Assembly (NCBI GenBank): GCA_902796635.1
Contig: CADBPU010000021.1
Coordinates: forward strand, 1-13,831
Direction of reading: 5' to 3'
DNA length: 13,831 bases
Source: an uncultured Eubacteriales bacterium
GTDB taxonomy: Bacteria > Bacillota > Clostridia > Christensenellales > UBA1242
The notes below the pieces were generated by a model. That model saw only the letters and a program-made list of their open reading frames with translations, did not search any database and was not told the origin of the DNA. Below, piece by piece: positions 1-6,022 of this stretch (position 1 is its first letter; each line of letters begins with the position of its first letter). Made by a program: the position numbers and the translations under genes.

Positions 1-8
1 AATTGGTG

Positions 9-131
9 TCAATTTTGCTGACTACTTTTTATGTACATATCATTGTATAATGATATCAATTTTTCCTTTGTTATTGTTTCATCAATGTCTGTATAAATAT
101 TCAATGTTGTTGTTATATCTCGAAGTAATAT
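9..131 (-). pseudogene. C-terminal remnant of a tyrosine recombinase (integrase)
   Basis: Read on the minus strand from 131 to the TGA at 9-11, a 40-codon frame is open. It begins directly after an in-frame TAG at 132-134 and has no start codon. It contains the segment DITTTLNIYTDID followed by a charged helical tail. This resembles the end of phage/ICE integrases, where a 'GH.si.TTl.iYth' motif carries the nucleophilic tyrosine; here that is the Tyr in LNIYTD. The Gly-His that normally precedes this segment is missing (the sequence reads ILLRDI), and everything upstream (the catalytic Arg and His boxes) is absent, replaced by the terminator of the XRE gene. I infer a decayed integrase fragment left by deletion. 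The assignment rests on one short motif, so an unrelated small reading frame is possible. Confidence 0.55.
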
Positions 132-144
132 CTATATTTTTGAC

Positions 145-169
145 AAAAAAAATGCTTATTTAAGCATTT
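145..169 (-). terminator. intrinsic terminator of the XRE gene
   Basis: A perfect 9-bp inverted repeat (150-158 with 161-169, AAATGCTTA / TAAGCATTT) lies immediately after the stop codon of the XRE gene. On the minus strand it is followed by a run of T residues (145-152 read in reverse). The plus-strand side has no good T-run, so it appears to act in one direction only. Confidence 0.75.
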
Positions 170-170
170 C

Positions 171-389
171 TTAATAAAAGTCATCAAGTCCACACAAATA
201 ATCTGTTGTTACGTCAAAAAATTTGGCAATTGCAACAATACGTGATAATGTAGGTTCATTATATCCTAATTCCCATGAACAAACTATTGTTTTGCCAACA
301 TCTATTTCTTTTGCCAATTTCTTTTGTGTCAAACCTTTTTCAAGTCTTAATTCTTTTAATCTTTTTCTAAATTTTTCTTTATATTCCAT
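171..389 (-). CDS. XRE-family HTH transcriptional regulator
   Basis: This is a 72-residue protein consisting of almost nothing but a lambda-Cro/C1-type helix-turn-helix. The helix-turn-helix core runs from about residue 21 to 41 (TQKKLAKEIDVGKTIVCSWE), preceded by the typical 'LKELRLEKGLTQ' helix and followed by 'PTLSRIVAIAKFFDVTTDYL'. Such single-domain proteins bind DNA as dimers and commonly repress their own gene and a divergent neighbour in phages, ICEs and toxin-antitoxin loci. The gene is divergent from the 473-760 gene, and two palindromes lie between them. The ATG at 387-389 is the only sensible start; there is no Shine-Dalgarno sequence in front of it, only an alternating TA tract. 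The integrase scrap downstream suggests a mobile-element origin. The family call is firm; its targets are inferred. Confidence 0.9.
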   Translation of the reverse strand: MEYKEKFRKRLKELRLEKGLTQKKLAKEIDVGKTIVCSWELGYNEPTLSRIVAIAKFFDVTTDYLCGLDDFY

Positions 390-394
390 ATATA

Positions 395-422
395 TATATA
401 TTATTCCAGAATACTGGGTAAA
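395..422 (-). promoter_or_regulatory. possible promoter of the XRE gene
   Basis: On the minus strand, TTTACC (417-422) is followed after 16 nt by TATATA (395-400), only 5 nt before the ATG. The left palindrome (405-418) lies between the two hexamers. The TA-rich tract gives several alternative -10 registers, so the exact position is uncertain. Confidence 0.4.
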
Positions 423-447
423 ATTCTTGACTACCCAGTATAGTGGG
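405..447. promoter_or_regulatory. paired operator palindromes between divergent genes
   Basis: Two 14-bp imperfect palindromes of the same design occur here: TCCAGAATACTGGG at 405-418 and CCCAGTATAGTGGG at 434-447, with centres 29 bp apart. They match at 11 of 14 positions, with consensus yCCAGwATAsTGGG. The right copy fills the spacer of the promoter for the 473-760 gene. The left copy lies in the spacer of the probable XRE promoter. This is the classic layout for a small repressor that controls both directions. That the XRE protein binds here is inferred. Confidence 0.65.
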
Positions 448-455
448 TGTAAAAT
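427..455 (+). promoter_or_regulatory. sigma-A-type promoter for the 473-760 gene
   Basis: TTGACT at 427-432 and TAAAAT at 450-455 are separated by 17 nt. The right operator palindrome (434-447) sits wholly between them, so a bound repressor would exclude RNA polymerase. The start codon follows 17 nt downstream of the -10 box, with a GAGGT ribosome binding site at 464-468. Confidence 0.75.
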
Positions 456-472
456 ATATATACGAGGTATCT

Positions 473-760
473 ATGAACGAACGTTTTAATTTTATTCACA
501 ATGGTTTTGTTTTGGAAGCAGAACAAAGTTATATGACTTTTAAGCCAACAACATATATAATTCCATATTATGCTGTAAAAGAAGTGGTGGAGCAAAAATA
601 TTATGTTGAAATTTTATTAAAAGAAAAACTCCAATCAACTGATAGTTTTGATAAAAGAATTTATAGAATAAATAAAGAAAACAAAATTGATGTATATTTT
701 GATGATGATATAGAAAAGCAAATTTTTCTTAAAAATATAAAAGAAATATTAAATGATTAA
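473..760 (+). CDS. small protein of unknown function, divergent from the XRE regulator
   Basis: This 95-residue protein matches no family I recognise. I start it at the ATG at 473, which has a GAGGT ribosome binding site at 464-468; the longer reading from the GTG at 443 would begin inside the promoter and operator. There is no signal peptide, membrane helix or cysteine. The middle alternates short hydrophobic and charged stretches (TYIIPYYAVKEVV, KYYVEILLKEKL, RIYRINKENKIDVYF), which suggests a small beta-rich fold ending in a helix with an acidic patch (DDDIEK). Its promoter carries an operator palindrome, so it is probably repressed by the neighbouring XRE protein. In mobile elements this position can hold an accessory, immunity or toxin-related gene, but nothing in the sequence decides this. 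Confidence 0.75.
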   Translation: MNERFNFIHNGFVLEAEQSYMTFKPTTYIIPYYAVKEVVEQKYYVEILLKEKLQSTDSFDKRIYRINKENKIDVYFDDDIEKQIFLKNIKEILND

Positions 761-795
761 TATTTATATACTCATAAATCTTTTTGTGCATTTAT

Positions 796-828
796 TGACA
801 ACTTTCAACAAAGGTTGTCATTTTTTTT
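796..828 (+). terminator. intrinsic terminator after the 473-760 gene
   Basis: TGACAAC (796-802) pairs with GTTGTCA (814-820), with extra T-A pairs towards the loop, followed by eight T residues at 821-828. It separates the mobile-element remnant from the spoIIA operon. Between it and spoIIAA I see a TATAGT (843-848) but no convincing -35 box and no clear sigma-H element. Confidence 0.8.
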
Positions 829-867
829 GCGCTTTGCTGTGATATAGTCAAAAAGTAGGAGAAAACC

Positions 868-1176
868 ATGGAAATAAGAAGCAGAATTTATAGCAATATC
901 ATGTATGTGACCATGAGTGGAGAACTTGATGAACATAATGCAATATACAGCAAAACAACACTTGACGAATTATTTTTGCAGAGTGGTTTTTCGCAAGTGA
1001 TTATTGACCTTTCGGAACTAGAATTTATGGATAGCACGGGTGTTGGTATTCTCATTGGTAGATACAAAAAGTTGAAAGAAAGACATATTCCAATATACAT
1101 TTGCAATCCATCAAAACATGCAGAAAAGATTTTCAAAATGACAGGGCTATACAACATAATGCCAAAAATAAATTAG
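868..1176 (+). CDS. spoIIAA: anti-sigma-F factor antagonist SpoIIAA
   Basis: The 102-residue protein has a single STAS domain. The signature segment VIIDLSELEFMDSTGVGIL holds the phosphorylatable Ser56 in 'MDSTGVG', the residue that SpoIIAB phosphorylates and SpoIIE dephosphorylates in the known family. Unphosphorylated SpoIIAA binds SpoIIAB and releases sigma-F in the forespore. The length is close to that of known SpoIIAA proteins. The ATG at 868 has a good AGGAG ribosome binding site at 857-861. It is the first gene of the spoIIAA-spoIIAB-sigF operon, with 17 nt before spoIIAB. No dacF-like gene precedes it, unlike in Bacillus subtilis. Gene order and the key serine make the call secure. 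Confidence 0.96.
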   Translation: MEIRSRIYSNIMYVTMSGELDEHNAIYSKTTLDELFLQSGFSQVIIDLSELEFMDSTGVGILIGRYKKLKERHIPIYICNPSKHAEKIFKMTGLYNIMPKIN

Positions 1177-1193
1177 TTGGGAGTAATAAAAAT

Positions 1194-1661
1194 ATGAAAT
1201 ATAAAAATGAAATGACAATGATAGTTAAATCATTGAGTGAAAATGAAAGTTTTGTAAGAAGCAGTGTTGCAGCATTTTGCTTGCCACTCAATCCAACAAT
1301 AGATGAAATAACAGAAATCAAAACTGCTGTGAGTGAAGCCGTGACAAATTGTGTTGTTCACGCTTATCCAAACACTGTTGGAGATATTGTTATAAAAGTA
1401 AAAATCACAGAAAAAGATGTAAAAATATCAGTTAGTGATAGGGGAGTTGGCATTGATAATTTGGAAAAAGCCATTGAGCCATTTTTCACAACAAAGCCAG
1501 AAGAAGACAGAAGTGGCATGGGCTTTACTGTTATTGAAAGTTTTATGGATAGTTTCAAACTTGAAAGAAACAAGGGTGCAGGCGTGACAGTTCACATGAC
1601 AAAGCATATTGGAGAAAAAAATATTCAAATGGTCGGTGAAGAAAATGCTTGGGCAAGATGA
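1194..1661 (+). CDS. spoIIAB: anti-sigma-F factor and serine kinase SpoIIAB
   Basis: This 155-residue GHKL-fold protein binds and inhibits sigma-F and phosphorylates SpoIIAA using ATP. Visible motifs are the N box with Glu48 and Asn52 (SEAVTNCVVHAY), the G1 box DRGVGI at 82-87, the 'FFTTKPEEDRSGMGF' ATP-lid and G2 region at 97-111, and the closing 'THMTKH'-like strand. The start at 1194 (MKYKNEM) matches the usual MKNEM-type N-terminus and has GGGAG at 1179-1183. An upstream in-frame extension would overlap spoIIAA and is not needed. The 3' end overlaps sigF by 17 bp, consistent with coupled translation and matched amounts of the two partners. The C-terminal tail, ending in AWAR, encodes the overlap and is probably not conserved. 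Confidence 0.96.
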   Translation: MKYKNEMTMIVKSLSENESFVRSSVAAFCLPLNPTIDEITEIKTAVSEAVTNCVVHAYPNTVGDIVIKVKITEKDVKISVSDRGVGIDNLEKAIEPFFTTKPEEDRSGMGFTVIESFMDSFKLERNKGAGVTVHMTKHIGEKNIQMVGEENAWAR

Positions 1662-2370
1662 AACAGTAAAACTTGTTCATCTAGCGCAAAAAGGTGATGA
1701 AAATGCCAAAAATATGCTGGTAACAGAAAACTCGCCACTCATCAAAAGTGTAATTAAAATCTATCGCAACAAAGGTGTTGACTATGAAGATTTATATCAA
1801 CTTGGAAGTTTGGGGTTTGTTAAAGCAATAAACAATTTTGATGAAAAATTTGGCGTAAAATTTTCAACCTACGCTGTTCCTATGATTGCGGGAGAAGTGA
1901 AAAGATTTTTGCGTGATGATGGTTCAATAAAAGTTAGTAGGGCAATCAAAACACTTAATATTCAAATTGACAGATATATTCACACTTTCAGGCAAGAACA
2001 TAATGTTGAGCCAACAATATCTCAACTAGCAAAGCATTTTGCTGTTGATGAAGAAGAAATTGTGTATGCGATGGATAGCCGAAAAGCGCTTTTGTCTCTT
2101 GATGACAAACAAGATGAAACAAATCCACATTCAAGAACAATTATGGAAAGCATTGAAGATGTTGACCACACAGAAAACATGATTGACAATATTGTTTTGA
2201 AAGATTTGATTAAAGAATTGCCAGACAAAGACAAACAACTGCTTGCCCTTAGATATTTTGAAGACAAAACACAAAGTGAAATTGCCAATATACTCAATGT
2301 CAGCCAAGTGCAAGTGAGTAGACTAGAAAACAAAATACTATCAAAACTCAAAAACAAATTTAAGCAGTAA
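1645..2370 (+). CDS. sigF: RNA polymerase sporulation sigma factor sigma-F
   Basis: This is a 241-residue sigma-70 family protein. Region 2 spans about 45-93, with the core-binding and -10-recognition segment 'DLYQLGSLGFVKAINNFD' and 'KFSTYAVPMIAGEVKRFLRDDG'. Region 3 follows at about 95-165. Region 4 is near 185-240, with a helix-turn-helix ending in 'VSQVQVSRLENKIL'; the QVSRLE segment is typical of the sigma-F/sigma-G group. Position after spoIIAB identifies it as sigma-F rather than sigma-G. I chose the ATG at 1645 because GGTGAAG directly upstream, inside spoIIAB, is a good ribosome binding site. Upstream TTG (1609) and GTG (1636) codons are less likely. It directs early forespore genes and is held inactive by SpoIIAB. 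Confidence 0.96.
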   Translation: MLGQDETVKLVHLAQKGDENAKNMLVTENSPLIKSVIKIYRNKGVDYEDLYQLGSLGFVKAINNFDEKFGVKFSTYAVPMIAGEVKRFLRDDGSIKVSRAIKTLNIQIDRYIHTFRQEHNVEPTISQLAKHFAVDEEEIVYAMDSRKALLSLDDKQDETNPHSRTIMESIEDVDHTENMIDNIVLKDLIKELPDKDKQLLALRYFEDKTQSEIANILNVSQVQVSRLENKILSKLKNKFKQ

Positions 2371-2398
2371 AAAACAACTATTGATTTAGTTGTTTTTT
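2369..2398. terminator. bidirectional terminator between sigF and the lipoprotein gene
   Basis: A perfect 12-bp stem (2369-2380 with 2387-2398) with a 6-nt loop is flanked by A and T runs on the two sides, so it can stop transcription in both directions. It starts inside the sigF stop codon and includes the stop and last codons of the convergent lipoprotein gene, so one structure serves both 3' ends. Confidence 0.85.
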
Positions 2399-4419
2399 AA
2401 TTCTTCAATAATAGGTTTTACATCGCCATATTTTTTGATTTTTTCTTCATGTTCTCTTTTGATTTCTTCTGGTGTTTTTTTGATTTTTAAGTCATTTTCC
2501 AATTTATTTGTTATATTATTTTCAATAATATTATTTTCTGTATTTTGAGTATTTTGGTAATTTTTTATATCATTTTGGTCGTTTTTTACAGCATTTTCTT
2601 TATTTTCAACAGGATTTTGATTGCTTTTTAATTCTTTTTGTGATTTTGTTATTGAATTTTGATTTTGATTTTTTACTTCATTTTGATTTATATTTTCAAC
2701 TTTATTTTGACTTTTTTGAGTATTGTTTTTTTGAATATTTTTATCTAAAAATTCAACTTTTGTCTTGTCGTTTTTTGATGTGTTTGTTGTGCTTATATTT
2801 GGCTCAAAATTAGTGTTGGTTTCAACTACATTTTCATTTTTCTTATTATTGTTTTCATCATTGTTTTGATTGTCAGTTTCTTCTTCAATTATATATGTTT
2901 CGGTGTTTTGAGTGTTGTTGTTCAATCCATTTTGGTTAGTGTTTGGCACATAGTTTGGTCTATATGTGTCTGTATTTTTTGTAATATATCTGTATGTGTC
3001 AATATTTCTTGGTGGATACGCCGGATTGTTGCCATAGGGCATAACAGGTCCGTAATATCCATTTGGATAGCCATAACCATAGCCATTGTTAACATAATTT
3101 GGATTGTTATTTAATATGGGTTGTGGAATAGTATTTTGAGTTTGTTGTGACAAATTTCTATTGTAAACATCTTGATTGTTGTTTACATTTTCCTTAACAA
3201 CTCTTGTTATCTTTTTTGGTTTATTTGTTTGATTTTTTGTTGTATTGTTTGATTTTGTTTGGTTTGCAACAACCCCATAGTTATCTTGACTTTCATTATT
3301 ATTTAATGTCGTATTATCAAAATATTCTGTGTTTTCTCTTTCTCTGTTTTCATTTTCAAGCATTTCCTGATTGTGAATTATGTCTTCTTCATCACTTTTA
3401 TTTTTTTCTGCTTCTTTTATATTTACATTAGTTTTGTTGATTATATCAAATATGCAATTTATATTTTCATTACATTGTTTCATGTAATCAAGTCGTGTAT
3501 CTAGTGCTCTAAAAAGTTTTTGATAAGCAGATTTCAAATCAGTAAGATTACTGCCAAAATTTTCTTTCAAAACTTCAATTTCTTTTGCCTTTGTTGTGAT
3601 ATTTCCTTTTGTCGACTTTAATCTGGCAATATAATTAGACAATGTTTGTAAACATTGGTTGCAATCTTTAATTTCACTTTCTGTGAGTGTTATTGTACCA
3701 TCACGAAGTTTAGAGCAGTATGTCTTGCAGTCTTTAAGATTTTGCATAAGTTTTGCTTCTTCGCTTTTATATTCTGCACTACAACTGATACAATCGGCAC
3801 AACAATCATAAACACTTTCGATATTTTCTAAATATATATCAAGTTGATTTCTAGTAAAGTTTTCACTTGTTTCGTTTACATATTTTGGAGTATATTTTCT
3901 TATTTGTTTTGTTGAGTATGTGCCTGTATTTTCAACATTATAACAATTTCCATTTTCGCAATAGGTTTTGTTGCATTCTCCGTTTTCACAATTTTGAACT
4001 GTGCTTTCTGCATCAATTTGCTTTGGATTTTTCAACAATCTCTTTTGTGGACGCTTTTGCAAATCAATCTTTTCACTTTCTTGACTTACATATTTTGCAT
4101 TTGGCTCATTTTTTGGAGATATGTTCATATTTCCAATTTCATATGCCTTTGTCTTTTGCAAAAAACTAGTCTTTTTGCTGGTGTTTTGCGTATTATAAGT
4201 GGTATTTTCAATTTGAGTTTCGCCAAGTGGTGAAATATCATCAATAACAATGTCTTCATAATCAATTTCTTCCAATATGGTTATTACAGTTGACAATTTT
4301 GACACATTTTTTTCCAAATTGTTTGCTACTGCTGCCTCTGTGTTTTGATTCCCACAGCCAACCAAACTTATTGAAAGTATCAATGTCAAAATCAATACTA
4401 AATATCTTCTAAATTTCAT
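2386..4419 (-). CDS. Cys-array, Asn-rich lipoprotein of unknown function
   Basis: This is a 677-residue secreted lipoprotein that I do not recognise. The ATG at 4417-4419 has a perfect GGAGGAATT ribosome binding site; a longer start at 4461 would place that site inside the gene. Residues 1-22 form a lipoprotein signal peptide (basic KFRR, hydrophobic core, lipobox LVGC with Cys22). Cysteines 144, 149, 154 and 159 are spaced exactly five apart in a doubled CENGxC unit. A second cluster follows at 206, 207, 210, 213, 231, 235, 253, 256, 316 and 322 within a mainly helical domain (about 185-340). Residues 340-440 are Asn-rich and polar. A Gly/Tyr/Pro patch (GYGYGYPNGYYGP) lies near 446-458 with two 'DTYR' units after it. 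Residues 490-645 are extremely Asn/Gln/Lys-rich with QN-type repeats, and a charged helix ends the protein. It lies reversed between spoIIA and spoVA, so a role in the sporangial or spore envelope is a guess from context. Confidence 0.85.
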   Translation of the reverse strand: MKFRRYLVLILTLILSISLVGCGNQNTEAAVANNLEKNVSKLSTVITILEEIDYEDIVIDDISPLGETQIENTTYNTQNTSKKTSFLQKTKAYEIGNMNISPKNEPNAKYVSQESEKIDLQKRPQKRLLKNPKQIDAESTVQNCENGECNKTYCENGNCYNVENTGTYSTKQIRKYTPKYVNETSENFTRNQLDIYLENIESVYDCCADCISCSAEYKSEEAKLMQNLKDCKTYCSKLRDGTITLTESEIKDCNQCLQTLSNYIARLKSTKGNITTKAKEIEVLKENFGSNLTDLKSAYQKLFRALDTRLDYMKQCNENINCIFDIINKTNVNIKEAEKNKSDEEDIIHNQEMLENENRERENTEYFDNTTLNNNESQDNYGVVANQTKSNNTTKNQTNKPKKITRVVKENVNNNQDVYNRNLSQQTQNTIPQPILNNNPNYVNNGYGYGYPNGYYGPVMPYGNNPAYPPRNIDTYRYITKNTDTYRPNYVPNTNQNGLNNNTQNTETYIIEEETDNQNNDENNNKKNENVVETNTNFEPNISTTNTSKNDKTKVEFLDKNIQKNNTQKSQNKVENINQNEVKNQNQNSITKSQKELKSNQNPVENKENAVKNDQNDIKNYQNTQNTENNIIENNITNKLENDLKIKKTPEEIKREHEEKIKKYGDVKPIIEELKNN

Positions 4420-4435
4420 AATTCCTCCAATATCA

Positions 4436-4441
4436 ATTATA
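4436..4441 (-). promoter_or_regulatory. candidate -10 box of the lipoprotein gene
   Basis: TATAAT is present on the minus strand 16 nt before the ATG. A TTGACA occurs at 4456-4461, but the spacing is only 14 nt, shorter than sigma-A normally accepts. A sporulation sigma factor may be used instead: GCAAA followed about 16 nt later by GTGCAAACT weakly resembles sigma-F/G promoters. I cannot decide between these. Confidence 0.35.
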
Positions 4442-4466
4442 GTTTGCACCAATTTTGTCAAAATAT

Positions 4467-4495
4467 TTGCTATATAAAAAATAGTTTTGTATTAT
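4467..4495 (+). promoter_or_regulatory. candidate promoter of the spoVA operon
   Basis: TTGCTA (4467-4472) and TATTAT (4490-4495) are separated by 17 nt. spoVA is read by sigma-G in Bacillus subtilis, but I find no clear sigma-G -35/-10 pair (GMATA ... CATnnTA) here, so the assignment is tentative. Confidence 0.35.
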
Positions 4496-4505
4496 TTGGA
4501 ATTTT

Positions 4506-4526
4506 ATGGCAAACATAAATTTATGA
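4506..4526 (+). CDS. possible six-codon leader peptide overlapping spoVAC
   Basis: ATG GCA AAC ATA AAT TTA TGA encodes MANINL and ends in an ATGA overlap with the spoVAC start codon. A TGGA precedes the ATG by 5 nt, whereas spoVAC itself has no recognisable ribosome binding site. Translation of the leader could therefore deliver ribosomes to spoVAC by re-initiation. This may equally be chance, given its size. Confidence 0.3.
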   Translation: MANINL

Positions 4527-4969
4527 ATAAAGAAGAACGTAATAAGAGATATTTGGCTTATGTCTCTGCAAAATCTCCAAAAACAGAAGTTTGGCCTTCA
4601 CTTTTTTTTGCATTTATCATTGGTGGGCTTATTTGTTGCTTTGGGCAAGCTGTAAGCGACACGCTTGCAAATTGGTTTCCGTATATGACAGAAACTGAAC
4701 TTGGTGCTTGGACTTTGGTTGTTATTATATTTATCACTTGCATTTTGACAGGTGTTGGGCTTTTTGATGATATTGCAAGATTTGCAGGCGCTGGAACTAT
4801 TGTACCAATCACGGGTTTTGCAAACAGTATATGTTCAAGCGCTATGGAATTTAGGCGAGAAGGCATTATTTTTGGTATGTGTGCAAAGATGTTCACAGTG
4901 GCTGGTCCTGTCATAGTATTTGGCATAATTTCAAGCATCATTATTGGAGTTGTATATTTATTTTTATAA
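4523..4969 (+). CDS. spoVAC: stage V sporulation protein SpoVAC
   Basis: This 148-residue integral membrane protein belongs to the SpoVAC/SpoVAE family, which forms the dipicolinic-acid channel in the inner forespore membrane. Membrane segments fall at about 25-45, 62-80, 90-108 and 122-147. The family block is clear: 'GLFDDIARFAGAGTIVPITGFANSICSSAMEFRREGIIFG' spans 79-118, with the invariant FAGAG, VPITGFANS and EGxxxG motifs. I start it at the ATG at 4523 (MNKEERNKRYLAYV), which gives the usual length; the in-frame TTG at 4487 would overlap the promoter. No Shine-Dalgarno sequence is visible, and a six-codon leader frame ends on this start codon. It is first in a three-gene operon, 15 nt before spoVAD. 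Confidence 0.95.
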   Translation: MNKEERNKRYLAYVSAKSPKTEVWPSLFFAFIIGGLICCFGQAVSDTLANWFPYMTETELGAWTLVVIIFITCILTGVGLFDDIARFAGAGTIVPITGFANSICSSAMEFRREGIIFGMCAKMFTVAGPVIVFGIISSIIIGVVYLFL

Positions 4970-4984
4970 AAATTTGGGAGTTAT

Positions 4985-6022
4985 ATGAAAAAAAATAACG
5001 GATTAGGGCAAAGCACAATAGTTTTCAAAAACAAACCAAGAATTGAAAGTTATTATTCTATGGTAGGCAAAAAAGAAGGTCAAGGAACTTTCAAAAAGTA
5101 TTTTGATTGCATATTAAATGACGATTTGTGTGGTCAAAAATCATTTGAAGTTGCAGAAAGAGAGATTCTAGAAAGAACAATCTTGGGTGCATTAGACAAA
5201 AATAATGTGGATTTAAGCGACATAGACTTTATGATTGGCGGAGATTTATTAAATCAAATAATTTCATCAAGTTTTAGTGCAAGACACTTTGAAACGCCAT
5301 TTATCGGCTTATATGGTGCTTGTAGCACAATGTGTGAAAGCATTGCCATTGGTGCAGCACTTGTTGATGGTGGCTATGCCAAAAAAACTATTTGTGCAAC
5401 TGTTAGTCATTTTGCCGCAGCAGAAAGACAATACAGAACACCACTAGAACTTGGAAATCAAAGACCACCTGTCAGCCAGTGGACTGTGACAGGTTCTGGT
5501 TGCACAATATTGAGTAATACAAATCGCGGTCATTATGTTTCTATGGCAACATTTGGCAAAGTAACAGATTATGGAGTTACTGACGCAAACAATATGGGTG
5601 CTGCAATGGCACCTGCCGCAAGCGAAACACTTGCAGAGCATTTCAAAGATACAGGTACATGCCCAGATGATTATGATTTGATTGTAACTGGTGATTTAGG
5701 CAAACTTGGCTCTGAAATTTTGCGAGATTTGATGGAGCACAGGGGATATAAATTAGGCACAAACTATTGCGACTGTGGACAAATGATTTTTTCAAGAAAC
5801 CAAAGGACTTTTCAAGGTGGAAGTGGGGCAGGTTGCAGTGCAAGTGTTCTAAATTCTTACATTTTGAAACAAATGGATGCAGGAGTATATAAAAAAGTAC
5901 TTTTTATGGCAACAGGTGCATTACTTAGCACAGTTTCAACACAACAAGGTGAAACAATACCATGTATTGCTCATGCAATAGTTATAGAAAGGGGTGAAGA
6001 AAATGCTGATGACATATCTTAA
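4985..6022 (+). CDS. spoVAD: stage V sporulation protein SpoVAD
   Basis: This 345-residue protein has the thiolase-like fold of SpoVAD, which in Bacillus binds dipicolinic acid and is needed for its uptake into the forespore. The family hallmark GACSTM lies at 111-116, with Cys113 at the position of the thiolase nucleophile. Other typical segments are 'VSHFAAAERQYRTPLELG', 'QWTVTGSGC', 'DYGVTDANNMGAAMAPAA', 'DLIVTGDLGKLG' and the terminal 'TGALLSTVSTQQGETIPCIAHAI'. The ATG at 4985 follows a GGGAG ribosome binding site. The length fits the family (about 340). The last 20 bp overlap spoVAE. Nothing is missing. Confidence 0.97.
   Translation: MKKNNGLGQSTIVFKNKPRIESYYSMVGKKEGQGTFKKYFDCILNDDLCGQKSFEVAEREILERTILGALDKNNVDLSDIDFMIGGDLLNQIISSSFSARHFETPFIGLYGACSTMCESIAIGAALVDGGYAKKTICATVSHFAAAERQYRTPLELGNQRPPVSQWTVTGSGCTILSNTNRGHYVSMATFGKVTDYGVTDANNMGAAMAPAASETLAEHFKDTGTCPDDYDLIVTGDLGKLGSEILRDLMEHRGYKLGTNYCDCGQMIFSRNQRTFQGGSGAGCSASVLNSYILKQMDAGVYKKVLFMATGALLSTVSTQQGETIPCIAHAIVIERGEENADDIS

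Noticed and set aside
387..403. Alternating TA tract as a microsatellite or phase-variation switch
   Set aside because: It is only about eight TA units in AT-rich DNA and not within a reading frame; it is better explained as part of the XRE promoter.
223..489. 88-codon plus-strand frame across the XRE gene
   Set aside because: It is antisense to a clear helix-turn-helix gene and has no ribosome binding site; the protein has no sensible composition.
829..867. Sigma-H promoter for spoIIA
   Set aside because: AAAGGTTGT at 810-818 weakly recalls a -35 element, but no matching GAAT -10 element follows and it lies within the terminator hairpin.
2500..3400. CRISPR-like or tandem DNA repeat in the TTTTGATT-rich stretch
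   Set aside because: The repetition comes from Asn/Gln codons of the lipoprotein; units vary in length and sequence and there are no spacers.
1..4455. AATTGGTG shared by 1-8 (plus) and near 4446-4454 (minus) as an attachment-site repeat
   Set aside because: It is an eight-base match in AT-rich sequence and in opposite orientation; this is expected by chance.
4420..4461. 14-residue N-terminal extension of the lipoprotein
   Set aside because: The extension would encode the perfect ribosome binding site of the internal ATG and would push the signal peptide away from the N-terminus.
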